Origin: Lachancea dasiensis
Taxonomy: Eukaryota > Ascomycota > Saccharomycetes > Saccharomycetales > Saccharomycetaceae
Reading direction: 5' to 3'
Assembly (NCBI GenBank): GCA_900074725.1
Contig: LT598454.1
Coordinates: 254,854-318,853, forward strand
Length of the DNA stretch: 64,000 nucleotides
The stretch's first letter is position 1. Each line of letters opens with the position of its first letter. Shown here in pieces: positions 29,676-38,820 of the stretch. A program made the position numbers and the translations under genes. Below the pieces are notes generated by a model. That model had not been told where the DNA came from, ran no database searches, and saw only the letters and a list, made by a program, of their open reading frames with translations.

Positions 29676-30010
29676 CCGGCTTCCTCCCGCTTCCCCCGGC
29701 TTCCCCCGGCTTCCCCTCCTTCGTCGGAAGTGCGCGCCCTCTCGTTTTTCCTCGCGCGCTCTTTTTTTCTCGCCCCACCGCCCGCCTTCGCCCCCCGTCA
29801 CGCCAGGCGCCCGCCTCAAAGTGGCCCCACCGCCCTCGGTGGTCCCATTGCGTATGGCGCCCGCGCTCCCATTGCGTAAGGCCCCTCCGCGCGCACCGCA
29901 ATCGCCAGCGGCGCAAAATCCTATATAAACAGCGCGCTTTCCCAGCCGTTCCCGTTTTCCCTCTGCCTCTCTCTTCTCCCCCCAAGCACACACTCCACCA
30001 ACCAGCAAAC
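29676..30010 (+). promoter_or_regulatory. Captured promoter-like GC- and CT-rich piece
   Basis: The composition changes sharply. The piece has repeated CTTCCCCCGG, two CCCATTGCGTA elements, a TATATAAAC box at 29922-29930, then a long pyrimidine-rich stretch and ACCAACCAGCAAACCAACACC. This is the usual look of a strong yeast glycolytic or ribosomal-type promoter and 5' leader. No gene follows; an antisense YPT6 piece does. Confidence 0.6.
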
Positions 30011-30012
30011 CA

Positions 30013-30149
30013 ACACCCAGAGTGATGGTATCGGTTTTCTGAAATTCTGGGAGAGTCTTCGCAATTTTTCTGAACAAGTTTTTCACATTGAAGCCAGCTT
30101 TAGTAGAAGTTTCCACGAATTCGTAATCCACTTGGTGAGGTATGCACAA
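30013..30149 (-). pseudogene. YPT6 3' fragment (Rab GTPase)
   Basis: On the minus strand the frame reads YEFVETSTKAGFNVKNLFRK and IAKTLPEFQKTD, which is the G5 box region (ETSTKAG, corresponding to the SAK motif) and the following helix of Ypt6, the Golgi Rab GTPase. The GTP-binding P loop and the prenylated cysteine tail are both missing. Confidence 0.85.
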
Positions 30150-30159
30150 ACTCCTCCCG

Positions 30160-30416
30160 TGGCAAATATAAGGAATGCGGTAAGCACCAATACCCCTACT
30201 TCTTTGATATCTTTCGCAGAAATATTACCCACAATTTTGTTAAATGTAAGGCATGGCAGAATTGGCGAGATTGTGAGATTTGAGCTGGACGAGGTTATCG
30301 GTCAAGTTAAAGCCGAGTTTGTCACGGAAGAACTTGCGCAAAAATGCTGCAAGATGTTGCATTGTGGTGGTTCTGATTTATGTAATGATCCGGAGTCACT
30401 TAAAAACGCCTTATAG
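30160..30416 (+). pseudogene. Unidentified gene 3' piece
   Basis: A plus-strand frame reads PTSLISFAEILPTILLNVRH, GRIGEIVRFELDEVIGQVKA and then CCKMLHCGGSDLCNDPE, ending KNAL and a stop. It has a coding look and a conserved-type helix pattern but is not recognised. 30417-30650 shows nothing more. Confidence 0.35.
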
Positions 30417-30650
30417 ATCGTTGATCAGAACTGGGTATCGGGCACTATTTGGGGCCGACGAGAACAGGCGAACTCTCCCAAGATTTCAAAAGTACTTAGT
30501 TTAGAGCTCTTTGCAATAAATTCAAAATCAAGTCAAATTCGGTCCTGAAACTTTTCCCAGCTGGTTTTCAAACTTCAGAAAAAAACGCCAAGATAAAGCA
30601 AACGCGTGGAGCAAACCAACTTAAGGATCTTAACGACACAGCAGAGAAAC

Positions 30651-31203
30651 TTGTTCTTAAACGAGTGGCTCATGAATCTGGATAAAATGGACCAGGTCCA
30701 CAGAATCGTGGACAACAAGAAGCAACACTACTCAGATGTGACAGTAGACGCTGGCATGCGGATTTATAAACTAAGTGAGTATCTTCACGAGCGTGGATTG
30801 GCTATCCAAAACCTAGGATCGATCTCAGAGCAAAGTGTGGGAGGAATCATCTCCACGGGTACCCACGGCTCATCCCCCCACCACGGCTTGATTTCGTCGC
30901 AGTACGTGGACCTGACCATAGTGAACGGACTCGGAGAAGTGGTATTTGTGAACTCCGAGAAGCACCCAGAGATCTTTCGTGCTGCCTCATTGTCCCTGGG
31001 TAAAATTGGTATCATTGTTCGTGCGACCATTAGGGTAGTTCCAGCGTTCAAGATCAAATCAACACAGGAGGTTATCCATTTTGACACCTTACTGAACCAG
31101 TGGGATCTCATTTGGACTTCTAGCGAGTTCATCAGGTGTTGGTGGTATCCTTACAGCCAAAAATGTGTTTTGTGGAGGGGCACCAAGACCAGTGATAGGT
31201 TAG
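30651..31203 (+). pseudogene. ALO1 internal fragment (D-arabinono-1,4-lactone oxidase)
   Basis: About 180 codons match Alo1, the mitochondrial flavoenzyme that makes erythroascorbate: DVTVDAGMRIYKLSEYL, IQNLGSISEQSVGGIISTGT, HGSSPHHGLISSQYVDL and WTSSEFIRCWWYPYSQKCVL. The N-terminal part with the flavin-linking His and the whole C-terminal half are missing. There is no proper start. Confidence 0.9.
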
Positions 31204-31222
31204 TAACAAAGACAAGGCGCTC

Positions 31223-31444
31223 TTGCTCCGATGGAATTTCAGGTGGGATTGGGAAACAAAACTGTTCGTGGGCACGAACGTGAGAAGCATATCCACCTTG
31301 GGAGACGTATCCGTCTGGGTAGAAGCTGCAGTAGGTGCCGACGGACTGAGCGCTGTTTTGGAGTCTTCCATAGCACTAAACAGCAGACCACAGACGTTAC
31401 AGCGCAATACGTCAAAATACTCAGCCTCTCCACACTTGGGTTCT
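31223..31444 (+). pseudogene. Unidentified coding-like piece
   Basis: A frame reads WNFRWDWETKLFVGTNVRSI and STLGDVSVWVEAAVGADGLS, with a coding look. It lies between the ALO1 and RSP5 pieces and is not recognised. Confidence 0.3.
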
Positions 31445-31733
31445 TACAACGGATAATTTCGGTCGTACTTACTACGTAGACCATAATACCCGGACAACAA
31501 CCTGGAAGAGACCTACTTTAGAACAAAGTGAGAGCGAACGTGGCGATCAATTGAATGCCAATACCGAGCTCGAGCGGAGACAACATCGGGGAAGAACTTT
31601 ACCAGGAGGAAGCAACTCCGAAAGCGGTTCTTCCATTGCTGTACAAAGCAATGTTAGTTCTTCAACCCCAACAGTCAATGGCTCCGCAGCCGCGGCTCTA
31701 GCTGCCACGGGTGCTACGACTTCAGAAAACTGA
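31445..31733 (+). pseudogene. RSP5 WW-domain fragment
   Basis: The piece matches the HECT ubiquitin ligase Rsp5 from within its first WW domain: TDNFGRTYYVDHNTRTTTWK, then RQHRGRTLPGGS and a Ser-Asn-rich linker to TGATTSEN with a stop. The C2 domain, the other WW domains and the catalytic HECT domain are absent. Confidence 0.92.
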
Positions 31734-31775
31734 AGAATGCGGTGTTCTATTGTATTTCTGTCTATAGATGGTTAA

Positions 31776-31990
31776 TCATACGTACCTACTGTGTCCCCGG
31801 AGTTTAGACTTTGCACGTAAGTTGTAGTGAGAGGACCTTTTGTCACGCTCTGGCATTTTCATGAATGCGATAGCATCGGGTCTCACTTTCTTTTCAGCAG
31901 GCTTGAACCGTTTTTTGTTCTCCTCAGCCATTTGTGAAGCATTACGCTTAGTTTCCGTCAACCGTAGCTTGCTAAATCATTTTCGAAGGG
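31776..31990 (-). pseudogene. Unidentified antisense basic piece
   Basis: On the minus strand a frame reads LTETKRNASQMAEENKKRFK, PAEKKVRPDAIAFMKMPERD and then YNLRAKSKLRGHSRYV. It is very basic, like a nucleolar or DNA-binding protein, but not identified. 31991-32034 is unassigned up to the GAD1 break point. Confidence 0.35.
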
Positions 31991-32034
31991 TTTTAAATCT
32001 TAACATGTCCAAAAAGCTGAATAAATAACGAAGA

Positions 32035-32181
32035 TTGAAACTTTCTGGCTCCTGGACAAAATCTTGTAGATGGGGTTTACCATCATCAAGCCGCTCATGG
32101 ATGCTACTAATGACCTCGAAATTGCCCTGGAATTCGTCGCTCTCCAAAAGCGCCAAACTGAAGTACCTCGCAGCAAACAGA
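32035..32181 (-). pseudogene. GAD1 3' fragment, copy 2, upstream part
   Basis: The sequence matches intact GAD1 from TTGAAACTTTCTGG (like 33322 on) to GCAAACAGA, where it switches to repeat copy C at 32181/32182. The switch point is the same as in copy 1 (19366/19367), which shows that copies 1 and 2 come from one tandem unit. Together with 20057-20428 it rebuilds a single truncated copy that the insertion split. Confidence 0.9.
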
Positions 32182-32850
32182 ACGTAACGCCCGGCACGTG
32201 CCCCGCTCGTGCCCACAGCAAACGCTGACGCGTTTGCTGTGGGGGCCACGCGTAAAGCAAAGAAAAAGGGGTTTATCGGACTGCGTGGGCCCCGTGTGTG
32301 GCGTGTGCGGATTGCTATGAGGGCGGCGGGACAGCAGCGATAAGGGGCGGGCGGCGAGTACGAAAGGGGTCGGAGCTCTTTGCCCCGAAAGGGTAAAGAA
32401 GGGGCAGCCGCGGGGCGGGAGTGACGTTAGGCACCACGTGACGAGCAACGGAACACAGGCGGTACACGTGATCTATTTTGAGTATATTCTGGGTATTACG
32501 TAATCTGTGGCAGTAGTCCGGAGCTGGCTCCGTTCGCTGCGTCTAGCAACACGGAATGGCGAGCTGGTCCTGACTGGCATCTCCACAATGACTACTTGGC
32601 GTAGTTAACAGTTCTCGGCCGCGGCCTTTGCGGAGGGTGTTGACACTGATTGAAGTTTCCATACATAGAGCCTTGGTATAATCTATTCACAGTCTTATTG
32701 TGCACTAAGCATCTTCGCCTGAAGCGTCGTTTTGCGTACATTCAGACACAGTCTCTCTAGCGCCTCTCGTCCTGGGTTGTGGTTTCTTAGTCCTATGAAA
32801 TATATATATATATATATAGCCCCCGAGTTGCTGGCTAGCCTAGCTTTGCC
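32182..32850. repeat. Repeat copy C, downstream of intact GAD1
   Basis: This third copy of the repeat has the same order as copies A and B: hairpin, AAAAAGGGGTTTATCGGAC, GC-rich middle with AGGGG cores, CACCACGTGA, AATCTGTGGCAGTAGTCCGGAGC and an (AT)n run near 32800-32818. It is nearest to copy B. Confidence 0.9.
32212..32243. repeat. Hairpin of repeat C, loop TGAC
   Basis: This is the same 14-base perfect stem as in copy B, with TGAC at 32226-32229. Confidence 0.92.
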
Positions 32851-32974
32851 GCGACATGTTCAGCACGTACCTCTACAGTTCTTTCTCTTGTGGTGACTTG
32901 CCTAACTTTGCCGCGACATGTTCAGCACGTACCTCTATAGTTCTTTCTCTTGTGGTGACTTGCCTCGTCGTCCG
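32851..32974. repeat. 62-base tandem duplication at the GAD1 3' end
   Basis: GCGACATGTTCAGCACGTAC begins at 32851 and again at 32913. The unit covers the last codons and stop of GAD1, so an extra copy of the end of the gene lies just after its stop. Copies 1 and 2 do not show it. Confidence 0.85.
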
Positions 32975-34616
32975 CGCTACTCTCCGGAGAAGCCAAGATC
33001 AGCATCATGTTGTAAATCGCATCCCTGCGCTCACCCACACTCAAACCTTCTGGAATGGAATTGCTGCATTTAATCAGCTTCTGGACCGCCAGGTGAATGT
33101 GGGTTAATAACAACTGCACCAAGTCCATGCTCATCTCGGATCTGAAGACGACTCTCAACACCTCCCATTTGTCAGACCCGTCGGTGGACTGCGGAAGAGG
33201 GTAGTTTGGCACTATCCATCCCTTGGTACGCAGGAGGGAAGAGATCATGGCCTGTGGTATGTCGGGATATGTTTCCTGGAACTTTTTCGACAGCTTAAAA
33301 GCCACCAATGGAACGCCAGGCTTGAAACTTTCTGGATCCTGGACAAAATCTTGTAGATGGGGTTTACCATCATCAAGCCGCTCGTGGATGCTACTAATGA
33401 CCTCGAAATTGCCCTGGAATTCGTCGCTCTCCAAAAGCGCCAAACTGAAGTACCTCGCAGCAAACAGAGCTTTGTCAAACAAATCCTTGTAGCCCTTCAG
33501 GCCGAGGTTCATAAAGTTGTAGTACTGATGGATGACTTGGAATCCAGGCCTCGAGAAGTTGAGGTTGAAGGTCTCTTCCACTCCCCCCAAATACGTCAGC
33601 TTAAATCTCAATTCTGGCAGCAAATAACTGTCCTCTTTCCAAACAATCCAGCCTAGTCCAGGGGTCGTCAGTCCAAACTTGTGCCCCGATGTGTTGATAC
33701 TTACAACTCTCGAATGGTTGAACCCCCACTTTGGAAGTTTGAAGTCCGCCATTTGAGCATCGCTAAATGCGAGCGGAACAATGAACCCACCAGACGCACC
33801 ATCGACATGTATTGGGATGGTGGTGTTGCTCCAGTCCGGGTGTTGTTCTTCAATCTGCGACAATACATCTGCCACGGCCTCGACATTCTCCAAGTGACCG
33901 GTATATGTCGTGCCCAGTATGACGAAGCAACCAATGGTGTTCTCATCCACAAAGTCCCAGAGCTTGCTGGCATCTAAGTGGTGGTTCGAATCGTGCGAAA
34001 CAGGCACCAAACGACACTCCACATCAAAATAACGAGCGAATTTTTCCAAGGCCACCTGCGCAGCACTTGACATGATGATGTTGGGTTTCGAAAAAGGCTT
34101 TTTTGCCTCCCGCATGCGTTTTTCCCATTGACGCTTCATCGCAAGCCCTCCCAGCATGATTGCTTCGCTCGAGCCCGTTGTGGCGCAGCCGAGGGGCTGT
34201 TTTTGGGGGTCTGCTTTCCACAGCCGTGCCAGCATCGAGACACACCTCTCGGTAATCTCAATCATTTGCGGGTACTCGTCATTATCCGCTAGGTTTTTAT
34301 CGATATTTTCCATGATGAGTTTGCGAGCAACCTCAGTCGTCGTTGTGTTGACGAAACTGGCCAAGTTCAGATGCGGGTTCCCATCCAGAGTTAGTTCATT
34401 GCGAAGGAATGTGTATGCCAGGTGCGAAGGAAGCCCAGCCTCCGGAATCTTGTAATGCTTATTTGTCACAATGTGTTGCTGCGAGCCATCATCAAATTCG
34501 CCCTTCAGGGTCAATTCTTGCAAGTTATCCGCCAATAATTTGTAACTCTTAGAAAGGACGGTCTGATGGCCGTGTGCCGTCTTACTAGTGTCTTCCGAAA
34601 TATGTTTGTGTAGCAT
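32922..34616 (-). CDS. GAD1: GAD1, glutamate decarboxylase
   Basis: Gad1 turns glutamate into gamma-aminobutyrate with release of CO2, using pyridoxal phosphate in the cytoplasm, and helps against oxidative and heat stress. The 564-residue product (585 in S. cerevisiae) is whole. The cofactor Lys is Lys313 in NTSGHKFGLTTPGLGW, CATTGSSEAIMLGGLAMK binds the phosphate, and HVDGASGGF carries the Asp that contacts the pyridine nitrogen. It ends NYRGTC, as in S. cerevisiae. A TATA-like TTATATAA lies at 34718-34725, about 105 bases before the ATG. Repeat copy C lies right after it, and two truncated copies lie at 18.8-20.4 kb. SPE2 is upstream on the same strand. Confidence 0.97.
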   Translation of the reverse strand: MLHKHISEDTSKTAHGHQTVLSKSYKLLADNLQELTLKGEFDDGSQQHIVTNKHYKIPEAGLPSHLAYTFLRNELTLDGNPHLNLASFVNTTTTEVARKLIMENIDKNLADNDEYPQMIEITERCVSMLARLWKADPQKQPLGCATTGSSEAIMLGGLAMKRQWEKRMREAKKPFSKPNIIMSSAAQVALEKFARYFDVECRLVPVSHDSNHHLDASKLWDFVDENTIGCFVILGTTYTGHLENVEAVADVLSQIEEQHPDWSNTTIPIHVDGASGGFIVPLAFSDAQMADFKLPKWGFNHSRVVSINTSGHKFGLTTPGLGWIVWKEDSYLLPELRFKLTYLGGVEETFNLNFSRPGFQVIHQYYNFMNLGLKGYKDLFDKALFAARYFSLALLESDEFQGNFEVISSIHERLDDGKPHLQDFVQDPESFKPGVPLVAFKLSKKFQETYPDIPQAMISSLLRTKGWIVPNYPLPQSTDGSDKWEVLRVVFRSEMSMDLVQLLLTHIHLAVQKLIKCSNSIPEGLSVGERRDAIYNMMLILASPESSADDEASHHKRKNYRGTC

Positions 34617-35728
34617 TTTTTATTTCTTGCCAAGACTTTAATGCTGCAGATAATATGCAACCTTTAGAGGTCACAAAAACAGCCGAACAGCAGTCTCCCA
34701 TCGTTCCGTTTTCTCTCTTATATAACTTGACAACACCCTTACTAGTCAAATTGCGTGGGCGGAACCGCAATCACACGCCTGGGCTAACCTGTGTGTATTG
34801 TCCGCAGCATTGCGATAACTGCTACAAATTGCTGAAGCAGAACGTCTGCGTGCTGCGGGTTGATCATCAGACCTGCTACACATATTGTGCTCAAAAAAAT
34901 CTGCTTTGCTCATGTCACAAGCATACTCTCGTGGCCAAAGATATCTCTCGCCTAATCATTTTGCAATTTGGAGTCGTCTGTCTAGCGGCCAAATACAGAA
35001 ACACGCCCGGAGTTACTAAACTGCGTTGATCGTCTTCAAGGTTGGTTACCAATTCTGTTCATCAGTTGCGCAAGCTTGAAAAATTGTTCTGCTCTTGATC
35101 AATACTATATACATATGCCTCGTGGCTGTCCTTTTGCATTGCTGCAGCTCAAATTCTATTTTTGACGTAGTCTCCGGAAGAACTGTAGTAAGCCCTTGAT
35201 TGACAGATTAGATAACATCCTTGAGGATGCTTGAAGTTGTTGAATGTCTCTACAGTGAGCTCTGCCAGTTGGGATAATGTTCAATATATGATTTTCACAC
35301 AAAATCAGCGTGGGTGAGCCCCACAGCTTATAATGCTGCTGGTCAAGTCCGAGAGAATCTGGACCTCACCAGCAACAGAGTGAACTGATCGCCCTGCCGT
35401 CGCTTTCTAACCACCATCATGCATCTTTGTTCAATGATAATTCACCACGATGCGTTGCAACTCGGGCACAAGCTCTTTTGCGGTGACCATGTGAGACAAC
35501 ATATATCGCCTATTACAAACTTGTATGGTGTCTTTGCATAACCGTTGAATAATCATAATACTTGTTTTCAGCCCAAGACCCATGACACAAAAAAACTTGA
35601 AGTGGGTTAGGCAAAGTCGCGCTAATTATGACAGTCGTATAGTATGCATCGCCGCCACAGTCATTCTGGTTTTCCTCCCCTGTTGAATGGCATTTATTCA
35701 GAGATACGTACATAAGAAGCTTCAAGTA
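34617..35728. other. Intergenic region between SPE2 and GAD1
   Basis: The 1.1 kb hold the GAD1 promoter (TATA at 34718-34725) and the SPE2 3' end. Short frames occur but none looks real; the DDR2/HOR7-type gene that might be expected here is not seen. Confidence 0.5.
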
Positions 35729-36910
35729 TTAAGTTTTACGCTCAAATCTCAGATACAGCAATTGGTAATCATCCAGATCGTAGACAATTTTATCCCTACG
35801 GATATAATTTGACAAATTTTGAGTGTGTTTGCCAAGCTTGTCAAAGTTGTCGTTAGCGAAGTCACGCGAAAAGAAGGTCAAACAGAAGTCAGATGGTTGA
35901 AAAACTCCAAGCACCCGCTCCATCACGTTCACGTTATCCTGAGTACCACAAGACATGTCTCTCACGGGCACGTTGCTCTCGAAAGAAGCGTAGGACCATC
36001 CAACTTCCGGGGTCACGTGAAGGGTATAAAAGTACTCATGATCTAACACGAGGTTGGAGGAATACCCACATGGCGTAAAGGCGAAGGCGTCTTGCTGAAA
36101 CGAGACATTTTTGACGTTTTCGTAAACCTGGTCCAGCTGCGTTTGCTGTGTGACCCGAAACCCAAGATCATGGCCCTCGTCCTCCCCATCGCTCTCTACG
36201 GGTTGGCCGGGCTCCCGAGTGGTGACGAATTGCGCTGCCTTGGCAGGACCAAGGCCCGTCATTAGAATCTCCAAAGTTTCATCGTCCTCTTCTTCATTTG
36301 TTCCACCATACTGGGCCTCTAATTCCTTGTTGGTCTCAGTCACGTACAGATTCCAGTGGCTAGTTTGGCCCAAGCGTCCTACCAGGTAGCTTTTGCCTTT
36401 GCTAAAGAACTGATCCAAATAGTGCGTTTCGTCATCCCAGTTTTGGTGAATGCCTTGCTGTTTTTTGGGGAACATGAAGCAGCGTCTGGAGTAGAAGACT
36501 TTGTAAGGGTTGATTTTCCCTTGTAGGCAAAAATTCCATCCAAGATGGTCTCTCACGGTGCGGAACAGTTCTTCTAGGCAGAAGAGAGTGGTTGTTGTGC
36601 CACAAGTTTTGAGGGTGAGCTTGTGATCAAATACAAACAGGGACGACTCGCTCAATAGGAAAGCATCCATCTTTTCTGTCTGTTTCATCGACAGAACCTG
36701 GCATTTCACCAGTTGCAATAGACGCACCCAAATTTTGAACTCAATCGACCGCAACGTTTTCGACTTGGGTGGGATCGAGTTGGCATTCTTGAAAAACCAT
36801 ATTTCCAATAACTTTTCGGGTCCCTCAAAGGCGTCAGTTGAGTCCAAATTGGCGGAGAGCTCACGGTCGATGTAAGTATGAGAGGATTTCTCATCCATGG
36901 AAACTGTCAT
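35729..36910 (-). CDS. SPE2: SPE2, S-adenosylmethionine decarboxylase
   Basis: Spe2 decarboxylates S-adenosylmethionine to supply the aminopropyl group for spermidine and spermine. The 393-residue product (396 in S. cerevisiae) begins MTVSMDEKSS, and the conserved LDSTDAFEGPEKLLEIWFF follows. The proenzyme cuts itself between Glu88 and Ser89 in LLSESSLFVFDHK, and Ser89 becomes the pyruvoyl cofactor. KTCGTTTTL, CGYSSN and HVTPE with its catalytic His are also present. It is followed downstream by GAD1. Confidence 0.97.
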   Translation of the reverse strand: MTVSMDEKSSHTYIDRELSANLDSTDAFEGPEKLLEIWFFKNANSIPPKSKTLRSIEFKIWVRLLQLVKCQVLSMKQTEKMDAFLLSESSLFVFDHKLTLKTCGTTTTLFCLEELFRTVRDHLGWNFCLQGKINPYKVFYSRRCFMFPKKQQGIHQNWDDETHYLDQFFSKGKSYLVGRLGQTSHWNLYVTETNKELEAQYGGTNEEEDDETLEILMTGLGPAKAAQFVTTREPGQPVESDGEDEGHDLGFRVTQQTQLDQVYENVKNVSFQQDAFAFTPCGYSSNLVLDHEYFYTLHVTPEVGWSYASFESNVPVRDMSCGTQDNVNVMERVLGVFQPSDFCLTFFSRDFANDNFDKLGKHTQNLSNYIRRDKIVYDLDDYQLLYLRFERKT

Positions 36911-37632
36911 CTGGCAACTGCTGTGGAAAATAGACTCGTCTGGGATGCGAATATTGAAATCTGATGCGCACCTTCGCTCAGCAAAGTTCGATCAGATGTG
37001 ATAAATTCAAATATAGGTTAGAGTGGTGGCAAATTCTCACGTTGGGCAACGTTATCGTGGTTTGGCTGGTCTGTTGTAGAGGAATGATATATCCCCACCT
37101 GGCATAAAGTGTTTATGGTGAAAGTGAAACTTGTTTAACCGCGACAAAAGAGCTGGAAGTTCACTTTAATAAACGGTGTGCGGATTTAGAGGTGCTTACT
37201 AGCGCCAATTGTGTAAACTATTGAAATTGATTTGTTATTCAAGTATCACTGGAAACAGTAATATTTGGTTTAGGTCTTGTTTTTGTATCTCGCTTGTAAT
37301 AAGCGATGCGATGCAATTGCGAGTACACTTGTGTGAACAAAATTTTTTTTCACCGTCTGAAACAATACCCGATTGCTGATCTTATCCATTTATCCAGCCG
37401 TTATTTGGACCCGTTGACACATGTATTTCTACTTCAAATATACTCTAAATGCGCCGTACATCCTCTATGTTAATGAGCGTATAGCTCTTTCCTCAAGCCC
37501 TGGACTTGACGGTTTTCCATACTACAAATCTTTTACTACAAATCTTTTGAACTACAGCTTTTGAAAAAGTCATAAGTCAAGAAAATAAAACAAGCTACAC
37601 TTCAGTGATTAGCTACACGCCACACTGAAAAC
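36911..37632. other. Intergenic region upstream of SPE2
   Basis: This is the SPE2 promoter region. I see no gene in it; T-rich runs lie near 37340-37352. Confidence 0.45.
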
Positions 37633-38820
37633 ATGTCCCCCGAGTATGAAACTGCAAGCTATTACGGATATTCAATAGATGAGCGATTAAACGGGTATTC
37701 GGTCTATGATTCGACCAAGACTCGAAAAATGTCAAGTCAAAAGGGATACTGCATAGAAGGAGAAGTCACACCTCTAAGCCGCGCATTACACCAAAGGTGA
37801 GGGCCATATTATGGTGGGTATAAGCAGCACAGTTCATACGACAAATCCGCTTGAAAGCGGGCCTGCATGTGGAATGGTGAGGAAAGGAAACAGGGCCAGT
37901 TGGAGAACTCCGAGACGGTCTTCGGAGAAAACATACGATGTACAAACGAGCGGATGCTGTACTCTCTCGTAGCGCGAACTCTGCTATTTGAACAAGAAAG
38001 CCGACAAGGGTCGGAGGGACAAATATCGATGTCAGATCCGTTCTCCGTTAAAAGCTGTTCCGCAACAGGGCACACGCCTTTCATCCACGATTCAAAAAGC
38101 TTAGATGCCATACTATATGGGGGTGAAACGTATGAAAACACCAGAAACTTCTCGAACCACCCGGCGATGAAATACTCATCAAGTGGGCCACGCAGGAAAA
38201 AAACGAGATATCCCCGATAACGTCCCAGTCTCGAACATTTGATAACAAATTGAACCACGACAATACCTCCCCGACGCTAACGACTGATCTGAAACCAATA
38301 CAGAATCCTTACAACATACGTTCAATAAGACCGCTATATTGACCCGGCAAACATCTCAAAAGGAAGTCTCCGGAAAACCTCGTACCCTCCGACAAAATTC
38401 ACAGACGCAGATCACATCTTCAAACGTTTGACTTATCAAAAAACACTTTGAGAGAGATTGCACCGGATATACCACATTTCAAATCTTCACAATGGTAAAG
38501 CCGAAAGCTACCCAAGCAATAACCTCCACAGCTCATGAAGTGTAACGTTGCGAAAATCAGAGATGAACATTCTACACCCCTTATAAGTGCCCCTTTGATG
38601 CATCTTTCAAGCTGGTCAGTGATCAATGTGTGTTTTTAAACATGTCAAAGAAGTTGCACGTTCTACCATTTCGTATCGCTTTATATAGACAAATTTTTTG
38701 ATGTACGTCAAAGGTGATAATGAGCCAAACTTGGTACCGAAGTAGGGCATCTCATCGATCGATCACTCGAGTGACAGACGTTGGGTACTGCGATCATCGC
38801 CACCAAGAGCACGCCAGCAG
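37633..38820 (+). pseudogene. Possible decayed gene (37633 to about 38505) and HSH49 upstream region
   Basis: A 55-codon frame from ATG at 37633 reads SYYGYSIDERLNGYSVYDS and KGYCIEGEVTPLSRALHQR. After it come coding-like pieces in changing frames, such as WATQEKNEISPITSQSRTFD and IQNPYNIRSIRPLY near 38190-38340, and QTFDLSKNTLREIAPDIPH near 38420-38480. They may be parts of one gene broken by several frameshifts. I recognise no family. The rest, up to 38820, is the HSH49 promoter. Confidence 0.35.

Larger units (their letters stand above)
20429..32034. mobile_element. 11.6-kb insertion made of many gene pieces
   Basis: The segment sits inside GAD1 copy 2, whose two parts flank it (20057-20428 and 32035-32181). 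It has no terminal repeats, no target duplication and no transposase or reverse transcriptase that I can recognise; instead 28 bases of the target are lost. It is built from short pieces of unrelated genes on both strands, cut in mid-gene, with a few whole genes. This looks like capture of DNA fragments during break repair, not classical transposition. The feature type is the nearest available. Confidence 0.75.

Noticed and set aside
29382-30149. A 255-codon minus-strand frame across the YPT6, promoter-like and YBR062C pieces
   Set aside because: Only its first 45 codons resemble a protein (YPT6); the rest is antisense to the promoter-like and RING pieces.
20429-32034. Retrotransposon or DNA transposon as the insertion
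   Set aside because: No reverse transcriptase, integrase or transposase motifs, no LTRs, no terminal inverted repeats and no target duplication could be seen.
34585-35029. Frames on both strands upstream of GAD1
   Set aside because: They overlap the TATA region and the GAD1 start and show no family features.
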